This document shows positions 1-6,905 of a stretch of DNA of 64,000 nt, in pieces. How positions within the stretch are numbered: the first letter of the stretch is position 1; every line of letters starts with the position of its first letter. The DNA is from Spirochaetaceae bacterium (GTDB lineage Bacteria; Myxococcota_A; UBA9160; UBA4427), in assembly GCA_020632655.1 (NCBI GenBank), contig JACKFD010000011.1:1-64000 (forward strand). The letters are read 5' to 3'. A program made the position numbers and the translations under genes. The notes beneath the pieces were generated by a model. The model ran no database searches. It saw only the letters and a list, made by a program, of their open reading frames with translations, and had not been told where the DNA came from.

Positions 1-456
1 GGCGCGCTGGTCGAGCTGTACGACGTTGCCGTCGGGATCCCGCAGGAACGCCGTGCGCACGCGCCCCCCCGCCGGCTCGCCGTAGGCGAGTGTGTCCCCC
101 TCCGCAGGCGGCACGACGACGGTCACACCCGCCGCGTCGGCCCGCGCGACGATCGCATCGACGTCCTCGACCCAGAAGCCCCAATGATGGGTGCCGACCT
201 GGAAGAGCGTCGCGGGCTCGCCGAAGGGCGCGTGGGAGAGCTGCTGGTCGAGGACGATGAATGTCTCGTGCGCGCCCTCACGCCAACGGAGGTAGACCGC
301 GCGACGCTTCTGCGGCTTGCTGCCGCCGAAGCCCGGGAGCTCCTCCTCCGTATCGAGTGAGACGTGCAGCCCGAGCACGTCCCGGTAGAAGCCGAGGGAG
401 CGCTCCATGTCGTGTACGCCCACGGCGATGTGGCTGATGGCGTGGATCGCACTCAT
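1..456 (-). CDS. VOC (glyoxalase/dioxygenase-fold) family protein, 3' end outside window
   Basis: The frame starts with ATG at 456 and stays open for all 152 codons to base 1, so the C-terminus is cut off by the window edge. It begins MSAIHAISHIAVGVHDMERS and continues with FYRDVLGL, then a second half with HHWGFWVEDVDA and FLRDPDGNVVQL. These paired patterns are typical of the vicinal oxygen chelate fold, where His/Glu residues of two beta-alpha-beta-beta-beta modules bind a divalent metal. Members are lyases, dioxygenases or epimerases, and the substrate cannot be told here. It is divergent from mglB, across an intergenic region of about 300 bases. Confidence 0.85.
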   Translation of the reverse strand, partial: MSAIHAISHIAVGVHDMERSLGFYRDVLGLHVSLDTEEELPGFGGSKPQKRRAVYLRWREGAHETFIVLDQQLSHAPFGEPATLFQVGTHHWGFWVEDVDAIVARADAAGVTVVVPPAEGDTLAYGEPAGGRVRTAFLRDPDGNVVQLDQRA

Positions 457-763
457 CCTCGTCCTCCCGAAGGCTCTCGGCGGGGCCGGGACGCCGCGCG
501 ACACCGTGCGACGCGATCCGACGACCGGACCATTCTGGCACGTGGCGCGTGGCTCGGCGCCTGCGCTCGCCCCCGCACGAAGGGGGCCGTGCTACCTCCG
601 GCCGGGTCGCGTCGCCCGCTTCCGCCGCCTAAAGATGGGGTGAACGCCGGCCGATGGCTCCCGCATCAACGCGCGCTCCGGTTGCCCCGTTGCGGTTGCC
701 GGCTCCTCCCCGCCAGGGGTAAGCTGGCAAAAAGGTCCATTTCCCGGACGGTTACAGAGGCAG
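457..763. other. Divergent intergenic region between VOC gene and mglB
   Basis: This 307-base stretch separates the two divergent starts and should hold the promoters of both the VOC gene and the mglBA operon. I see no convincing -35/-10 pair, no RNA gene and no codon-like open frame with family features. A local A-rich patch (around 731-736, in an otherwise GC-rich context) lies just upstream of mglB. Confidence 0.5.
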
Positions 764-1258
764 ATGCCGATGATGGAATCCCAGCTCGTGATGCAGCAGG
801 GGGACTTCGAGAAGGTCCTCGCGATCATCCAGAAGCTGGTCCGCGACGCGAACGCCAAGGGCGTCTTCGTCGTCGACAAGGCCGGGCAGCTGATCGGCGA
901 AGCGGGCGAGATGCAGGGCATCGACAGCACCAGCCTCGCCAGCCTGACCGCCGGCTGCGTCGCCGCGACCGGGGGCCTCGCCAAGATCGTCGGCGAGGAG
1001 GAGTTCCCGATCCACTTCCACCAGGGTCAGCGGGACAACCTGCACATGAGCCTGGTCGGCGATCGCATGATCCTCGTGATCGTCTTCGACGAGCGGAGCT
1101 CCCTCGGCCTCGTCCGCCTGCGCGTCAAGAAGGCGGGCAACGAGCTCGCGCGCCTCTTCGAGGAGATCCGGAAGAAGGCCGAGACCGAGGCCCGGACCCA
1201 CGGCTCGCCCTTCGCCGAGATCACCGACGACGACATCGACAACCTCTTCGCCGACTGA
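764..1258 (+). CDS. mglB: MglB, Roadblock/LC7-domain GTPase-activating protein
   Basis: The 164-residue protein matches Myxococcus xanthus MglB (159 aa) almost throughout: DANAKGVFVVDKAGQLI, DSTSLASLTAGCVAATGGLAK, SSLGLVRLRVKKA and the C-terminal SPFAEITDDDIDNLF. MglB is a Roadblock/LC7 homodimer that stimulates GTP hydrolysis by MglA and marks one cell pole in polarity control. The first ATG (764) follows a purine-rich AGAGGCAG; ATGs at 770 and 773 are also in frame, so the start is uncertain by a few codons. mglA lies 71 bases downstream on the same strand, the gene order known from Myxococcus. Confidence 0.95.
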   Translation: MPMMESQLVMQQGDFEKVLAIIQKLVRDANAKGVFVVDKAGQLIGEAGEMQGIDSTSLASLTAGCVAATGGLAKIVGEEEFPIHFHQGQRDNLHMSLVGDRMILVIVFDERSSLGLVRLRVKKAGNELARLFEEIRKKAETEARTHGSPFAEITDDDIDNLFAD

Positions 1259-1329
1259 CCCGTAGCTCCGGGAGTCGCACCCAGACCTCGCTCGCCGCCG
1301 CCAACCCCTTCGCCCGATCGGATCACCCC

Positions 1330-1920
1330 ATGTCGTTCATCAACTACAGCTCGCGCGAGATCAACTGCAAGATCGTCTACTACGGTCCGGGTCTCTGCGG
1401 CAAGACGACGAACCTCCAGCACATCTACCAGAAGACCAATCCCGACGTGAAGGGCAAGATGATCTCCCTCGCGACGGAGACCGAACGCACCCTCTTCTTC
1501 GACTTCCTGCCGCTGGCCCTCGGCGAGATCCGCGGCTTCAAGACCCGCTTCCATCTCTACACCGTTCCCGGTCAGGTCTTCTACGACGCGAGCCGCAAGC
1601 TGATCCTGAAGGGCGTCGACGGCGTCGTGTTCGTGGCGGACAGCCAGATCGAGCGGATGGAGGCGAATCTCGAGAGCCTGGACAACCTGAAGGTGAACCT
1701 GAAGGAGCAGGGCTACGACCTCGCGAAGGTCCCCTACGTCGTGCAGTACAACAAGCGCGACGTGCCGAATGCGGCGCCGCTCGAGGAGATCCGGAAGCTC
1801 TGCAACCCGATGGGCGTACCGGACTTCGAGGCCTGCGCGACGACTGGCCAGGGCGTCTTCGAGACACTGAAGGCGGTCGCGAAGCTCGTGCTGGCCGATC
1901 TCAAGAAGATGGGCGGCTGA
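1330..1920 (+). CDS. mglA: MglA, small Ras-like GTPase of cell polarity
   Basis: The 196-residue protein carries the P-loop GPGLCGKT (19-26), switch-II TVPGQ (78-82) and the guanine-specificity motif NKRD (141-144). Threonine 78 replaces the aspartate of ordinary Ras-like GTPases, a known MglA hallmark. MglA-GTP sits at the leading pole in Myxococcus and positions motility machines; in other bacteria the pair has less clear polarity roles. Its partner mglB lies immediately upstream. A longer open frame runs upstream through mglB in another phase, but homology and the ATG at 1330 define the true start. Confidence 0.96.
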   Translation: MSFINYSSREINCKIVYYGPGLCGKTTNLQHIYQKTNPDVKGKMISLATETERTLFFDFLPLALGEIRGFKTRFHLYTVPGQVFYDASRKLILKGVDGVVFVADSQIERMEANLESLDNLKVNLKEQGYDLAKVPYVVQYNKRDVPNAAPLEEIRKLCNPMGVPDFEACATTGQGVFETLKAVAKLVLADLKKMGG

Positions 1921-2098
1921 GCTCCAGCCCGCGCGCTACGCCAATCTCCCCGACGCGACGACCTGGACGCGACGCAGCCGGATCGGGCCCCGCGCTCGGG
2001 ACGGGTCGACCCGCGCTCCCCGCTGCAGCATCTCGAGCTCGCCCGCCGCGACCCGCCGCGGCGCCGCTGCAAGCGCCGCACGCCCGATCCCGTTCCGA

Positions 2099-3673
2099 TC
2101 ACGGCCGATCCTCCGGACGCGCGACCTCGCCCGCCTGCAGCCGCTCGCGGATCCAGCGCGCCGTCTCCGAGTCGTCCTTCCGCCGCGCCGCAGACCGCCG
2201 TTCGAGCGAGCGCAGCGGCATGGCGAGGCGGGGATTGCCGGCGAGACGGTCACGATGGCGCGCGAGGAAGTCCCAGTAGAGCGGCGTGATCGGACAGCTC
2301 GACTTCGGGTCGAAGGCGCAGCCGTCGCAGTAGTCGGACATGCGATGGATGTAGGCTGCGCCCGAGACGTAGGGCTTCGTCACGAAGAGGTCGCCGAGGG
2401 CGTACGTGCCCATCCCTAGGACATTCGGCTCGACGACCCAGTCGTACGCATCGACGTACGCGATCCAGAACCAGTCGGAGAGTGCCTCGGGGTCGACTCC
2501 GAGCAGGGTCGCGAGATTCGAGAGCACCATCAGCCGTGTGATGTGATGGCCGTAGCCCGTCTCCCAGACGTCCGAGACGACGTGATCGAGGCAATGCAGA
2601 CCGGACGGCTCACCCCAGAACGCCGGCGGCAGCGGATCCCGCGCTTCGAGATGGTTCGGTCGACCGGAGGGCGCGAGCGTGCGGAATCCATCCGTCTGCT
2701 CGTGCACGTGGCGCACGAGCTCGCGCCATCCGAGAACCTGCCGTACGAAGCCCTCCTGGCTCGGCAGGGGCAGATCGCGGGCCAGCACGTCGTCGATCAC
2801 GCGACGCGGCAGGAGCCGGCCGTTGTTCAGGAGCGCGGAGGCACGGGTATGAAACAGACCGCGCGAAGCCGTCGACATGGCGTCCTCGTAGGGCCCGAAC
2901 GCGGGCAGGCATTCTTCGAGGGCCCAGCGCCAGAGCCGCTCGGCATCTTCCCGACTCGACGGCAGGCTCGCGACGTCGAGCCGCCCGGGATGCTCGGCGA
3001 AGCGCTCCTCGACGAGCCGTGCGACCTCCTGCTTCACGTCGTCGACGGGAAGGGTCGGGGGCGTCGGCGCCGGCGGCTCACCGCGCCAGGGCCTGCGGTT
3101 CTCGGCGTCGAAGCTGAGCCGCCCGCCCACGGGCTTCCCGGCCTCCATCAGGATGCCCGAGTCGCGACGCACGCGGCGATAGAAGCGATCCATGCGCCAG
3201 GGCGGACCGTCGGGAAAGGTCGCGTCGAATTGCGCGCGGGTCGTGAGCCAGGTCTCGTTCGGCAGGACGTCGATCCCGCCCTCGGCGACGAGTCCGGCGA
3301 GATCCGTGCGCAGCTCGTACTCCGCCGCCTTCATCATGCGCAGGGGCCCGCGCTCCCGGACGACCTCGCGCAGCAGGGCGCCGTAGCTCTGCTCGCCCAC
3401 GCGATGATCGATCGCGACGCCGCGGGCGGCCTGCTCGAGAGCGAAGTGGCGCAGGCTCGCCAGCACCATCGCGAGCTTCTGTTTGTGGTAGGCGCGCTGC
3501 CGCGGCTTCCAGGTCGTCTCGACGAGGACGATGCCGAGGCGCTCGGGCGGCTCGGTCGCGAGGGGGCCGACCGCGTCGGTGAGCTGGTCGTAGGGGACGA
3601 AGAGCCAGCGCCGATCCGACCCGCTCGTTCGTGGGGGGCTCGCGGCGGCGAGGCGGCGACGGAAGGCGCTCAA
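2099..3673 (-). CDS. Fe-S cluster cryptochrome/photolyase family protein (FeS-BCP)
   Basis: The protein resembles the PhrB/CryB group, which binds FAD, a lumazine-type antenna and a [4Fe-4S] cluster and repairs (6-4) photoproducts or senses light. An N-terminal Rossmann-like part (LFVPYDQL, HKQKLAMVLASLRHFA) is followed by the helical FAD domain (GFVRQVLGWREL, GYGHHITRLMVL, DAYDWVVEPNVLGM). Four cysteines in the order expected for the cluster are visible: one in GLHCLDH, two in CDGC and one in SSCPI. A TTG at 3673 preceded by GGAG gives 524 aa, close to family length. An ATG at 3784 would add 37 residues and is the alternative. It converges on mglA. Confidence 0.88.
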   Translation of the reverse strand: MSAFRRRLAAASPPRTSGSDRRWLFVPYDQLTDAVGPLATEPPERLGIVLVETTWKPRQRAYHKQKLAMVLASLRHFALEQAARGVAIDHRVGEQSYGALLREVVRERGPLRMMKAAEYELRTDLAGLVAEGGIDVLPNETWLTTRAQFDATFPDGPPWRMDRFYRRVRRDSGILMEAGKPVGGRLSFDAENRRPWRGEPPAPTPPTLPVDDVKQEVARLVEERFAEHPGRLDVASLPSSREDAERLWRWALEECLPAFGPYEDAMSTASRGLFHTRASALLNNGRLLPRRVIDDVLARDLPLPSQEGFVRQVLGWRELVRHVHEQTDGFRTLAPSGRPNHLEARDPLPPAFWGEPSGLHCLDHVVSDVWETGYGHHITRLMVLSNLATLLGVDPEALSDWFWIAYVDAYDWVVEPNVLGMGTYALGDLFVTKPYVSGAAYIHRMSDYCDGCAFDPKSSCPITPLYWDFLARHRDRLAGNPRLAMPLRSLERRSAARRKDDSETARWIRERLQAGEVARPEDRP

Positions 3674-3915
3674 ATCGGGGCTCCGGCGGGCTCCCTCGGA
3701 CTCTATCCGCGCGTCCGCGATCCGGAAGGCGGCCGCGCGGCGCTCGCACGTCTCCCCGAGCACGACGTCGAAAGGCACCGGCACGGCCCGCGCGCGGAAC
3801 GTATGATCCCGGCTCCGCTCACCCCGAGACGCCCCGGCGCGGGCCCTCGATCCGGCGCCCCGAACGCCATCACCCGGATCCGCGACCCGAAGCCCGTTCG
3901 CGAAGGAGACATGCG

Positions 3916-5085
3916 ATGAGCCAGAAGATGTTCGATCGATACAAGGTGATCGACGTCGATACCCACATCACGGAGCCCGCCGACGTCTGGACGGCGCGCG
4001 TCTCGAGCAAGTGGGGCAACAAGGTGCCGCACATCCGCCGGATCGACGGTCGCGACATGTGGTTCATCGGCGACGACCCCGCCGGCGGCCCCGGCTTCTA
4101 CACGATGGCCGGGCACGACGACACGTTCCCGAACGTGCCGATGGGCTACGACGACATCCCCGCCGCTTCCTACGACGCGAAGGCGCGACTCCAGCTGATG
4201 GACGAGGAGGGCATCTACGCGATGGTCCTCTATCCGAATCTCGGCGGCTTCGGATCGGGCGGCTTCCTGCGCCTCAAGGAGCCGGCCCTCATGCTCGAGT
4301 GCGTGCAGGCCTACAACGACTTCCTCGTCGACTGGTCGAGCGCGGACAAGAACCGGCTGCTGCCCGTGCTCGCCCTGCCCTTCTGGGACGTCGAAGAGTC
4401 CGTGAAGGAGATCGAGCGCTCCGCCGCCAAGGGCCATCGCGCCGTCCTCTTCGGCAGCCGCCCCGAGACCTTCGGCCAGCCCCCGCTCGCCCATCGCCAT
4501 TGGGATCCCGTCTGGGCCGCGACCCAGGACGCCGGCCTCTCGATCAGCTTCCACATCGGCTCCGGCGACATCAGCGACGTCGTGAACGACGCGGCCGGCA
4601 TCGGCCCGAAGGCGAATTTCTCCCGCGGCGGCTCCCTGGCCCTCCTCGACAACCAGAACTGCCTCGCGAACCTGCTCTTCGGCGGCGTCTGCGCGCGCTT
4701 CCCGAAGCTCGACTTCGTGTCGGTCGAGAGTGGCGTCGGCTGGCTCTCGTGCGTGCTCGAGATGTTCGACTGGCAATGGACGAACGGCGACGTCGCGAAG
4801 GAGCATCCCGAGTACGACCTGCTTCCTTCGGAGTACTTCAAGCGCCAGGTCTACGGCTCGTTCTGGTTCGAGAAGCGCGGCATCGACCAGGCCCTCGAGA
4901 CCTTCCCGGACAACCTGATGTGGGAGACCGACTACCCGCACCCGACCTCGCAGTACCCGAGCCCGAACAGCTCGGCCGTGCACCCGGCCGACTACGCGGA
5001 GTCGGCCCTCGGCAACGTGCCCGAGGAGACGGTCCGCAAGGTCCTGCAGGACACGCCGGCGCGGATCTACGGCGTCGAGCTCTAG
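3916..5085 (+). CDS. Amidohydrolase-2 family protein (metal-dependent TIM-barrel hydrolase)
   Basis: The 389-residue protein opens with YKVIDVDTHITEP, where the D-x-H pattern replaces the usual HxH of the ACMSD-like amidohydrolase group. Later it has SISFHIGSGD and near the C-terminus MWETDYPHPTS, where the DYPH aspartate is the expected metal ligand. Such enzymes hydrolyse or decarboxylate aromatic and other ring compounds, and the substrate cannot be told. ATG 3916 has a strong AAGGAG 8 bases upstream. The stop codon shares the tetranucleotide CTAG with the stop of the convergent membrane-protein gene. Confidence 0.88.
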   Translation: MSQKMFDRYKVIDVDTHITEPADVWTARVSSKWGNKVPHIRRIDGRDMWFIGDDPAGGPGFYTMAGHDDTFPNVPMGYDDIPAASYDAKARLQLMDEEGIYAMVLYPNLGGFGSGGFLRLKEPALMLECVQAYNDFLVDWSSADKNRLLPVLALPFWDVEESVKEIERSAAKGHRAVLFGSRPETFGQPPLAHRHWDPVWAATQDAGLSISFHIGSGDISDVVNDAAGIGPKANFSRGGSLALLDNQNCLANLLFGGVCARFPKLDFVSVESGVGWLSCVLEMFDWQWTNGDVAKEHPEYDLLPSEYFKRQVYGSFWFEKRGIDQALETFPDNLMWETDYPHPTSQYPSPNSSAVHPADYAESALGNVPEETVRKVLQDTPARIYGVEL

Positions 5086-6734
5086 CCTCGCGCGCCCGAC
5101 GCCGCGCACCCCGCACGAATCGCTTCGGGGTCGATCTCGACGACGGTGTCGGGATCGACCCCATGCTCGACGAGGAAGCGCAGGCGCGCCGCGCGCAGCG
5201 CACCCGGGTCGCGTCCCCCGTCCCTCACCTGTGCCTCGAAGAGCGTCCACTCCTTCGGAAAGGCGCCGCCGACGAAGTTCACGGTCGGCACGCCCGAGCG
5301 CTGGGCGACCGCGAGCGCCTGCAGGCCGTCGAAGCGATCCCCCATCAGGTGGAAGGCAGCCGCCTCGGGTGGGATCACCTCGACGAGGCGCTCGACTTCG
5401 CAGGCCCACCGGACGCCGTCGTAGCTCGGCACGCGACGCAGCTGCTCCGCCCCGCAGACCAGCGCGATCGCGAGCGCCATGAGCGCCGGACCGCGACCCC
5501 GCAGTCGCGCGTCGCGTACGAAGCAGGCGAGCGCGATCGCGGCGGGTAGCGCGAGAAAGATCCCGATCCGACTCACCGCACGCACCGCGCCGAGTCCGGG
5601 AATCGTGTAGTACCAGAGTCGCCACAGCCGGACCCCGAACGGGAACCAGGTCAACGCCACGAGCAGCACGGCGATCACGAGCGCCGCCAGCCGAACGGAG
5701 GGCTCGCCGCGGCGCCGCCAGGCGACGACGAGCAGCACGCCCGTCGTGACGAGCCCCAGACCGATCGCCTGCTCGTGCGCCTCCGGCAGCCCCGAGAAGA
5801 CGGGCCAGCGCGCGGTCCATCCGTAGAGGACGTTCTCGGGCCCCATGTAGAGATACGAAGCGAGTCGCGGAAGACGAAGCTCGCCCGCCCCGACACCCAC
5901 ACGCCGACTTGCCGCGCGCGCGTCGAGGTAGCGGATCGCGAGCGGCGCCAGGAGCATCGCCGAGACCAGGACCGCGGCCACGAGGCCACCGGCTCGACAT
6001 CGGACCCGCTCGAGGACCCGGGCCCGCGTATCGTCCAGCACGAGCGCGCAGGCGAGCGCGACGGCGCTGATCAGCGCCATGAAGTAGCCGACGTAGAAGC
6101 CGCTCCAGAGCTGGAGCAGTAGACAGGTCGCGTAGCCGGCGATCGCGACTCGCTGACGCGCGGGAGAAGCGTCCCGGGCGAAAAACAGACAGACCGACGC
6201 GAACGCGCCGAGCACGAAGAGCTGGGGCAGGAGCTGCGGATGGCCGAGCTGGGCCAGGCGCGCATTCGAGAACGCGAAGAGCCAGGCGCCCAGGCTCGCG
6301 GCGAGCGCATCCGCACGGAAGACCCGCCGCAGCAGCAGCCACGTCGCGACGTAGTCCAGCGAGACCGCGACCAGTACGAAGAGTGCCCAGGCCCGTTCGG
6401 GCGTCGCGCCGAGGGCGCGCCAGGGCGCGTAGAGCGGCGAGAAGCCCAGCATCAGATCGCCGTGCGCCAGCGTGCCGGCGAGGGGATGACCGATCGGTGC
6501 ATCCCAGAAGGACCCCGCGGCCACGCCACCCGAGAGCCACAGCCAGACGTGCTCGATCACGAAATGGAGATGGATCGTGTCGCTTCGATCGCCCGGGATC
6601 CTGGCGAGCCCCGAGCGGAGCACGGGATGGAAGGCGGCCGCGAGGCCCAGCAGCAGGAATGCGACGGCCGGCAGCGCGCTCCGCACGCCGCGGCGACCGC
6701 GTCGGAAGGCGACCTCGAGCTCCCGGATCCACAC
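5082..6734 (-). CDS. Polytopic membrane protein, possibly GT-C glycosyltransferase-like
   Basis: About 550 residues with many hydrophobic helices (for example ALPAVAFLLLGLAAAF, ALFVLVAVSLDYVATWLL, LALPAAIALACFV) alternate with short polar loops. An early luminal loop carries PGDRSDTIHLHFVIEHVW and SFWDAPIGHP, which resembles the acidic first loop of GT-C type lipid-linked sugar transferases and YfhO-like proteins. I do not recognise a named family. The GTG start at 6734 is chosen because an AGGGAGA precedes it; the open frame continues upstream as antisense to the next gene without being coding. Its stop overlaps that of the convergent amidohydrolase. Confidence 0.75.
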   Translation of the reverse strand: MWIRELEVAFRRGRRGVRSALPAVAFLLLGLAAAFHPVLRSGLARIPGDRSDTIHLHFVIEHVWLWLSGGVAAGSFWDAPIGHPLAGTLAHGDLMLGFSPLYAPWRALGATPERAWALFVLVAVSLDYVATWLLLRRVFRADALAASLGAWLFAFSNARLAQLGHPQLLPQLFVLGAFASVCLFFARDASPARQRVAIAGYATCLLLQLWSGFYVGYFMALISAVALACALVLDDTRARVLERVRCRAGGLVAAVLVSAMLLAPLAIRYLDARAASRRVGVGAGELRLPRLASYLYMGPENVLYGWTARWPVFSGLPEAHEQAIGLGLVTTGVLLVVAWRRRGEPSVRLAALVIAVLLVALTWFPFGVRLWRLWYYTIPGLGAVRAVSRIGIFLALPAAIALACFVRDARLRGRGPALMALAIALVCGAEQLRRVPSYDGVRWACEVERLVEVIPPEAAAFHLMGDRFDGLQALAVAQRSGVPTVNFVGGAFPKEWTLFEAQVRDGGRDPGALRAARLRFLVEHGVDPDTVVEIDPEAIRAGCAASGARG

Positions 6735-6905
6735 GCGCGAGAATCTCCCTGTCCGACGAGAGGCAACAGTCAGGGAGCGTAGGAGCCGATCGAACCCCGG
6801 TCGACGACGCGAGCCGTCCGACCGGAGCGGCCGGCTCCGGCAGCGCGGCCCGATCCAACAGCCTAACTTCGCGCCCTGCTCCCCTGGCGACCCCGAGGCT
6901 CGACC

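Noticed and set aside
2002..2013. Perfect palindrome CGGGTCGACCCG after mglA as a terminator
   Set aside because: It is a short self-complementary site without a loop or T-run and lies 80 bases past the mglA stop; chance is likely in this base composition.
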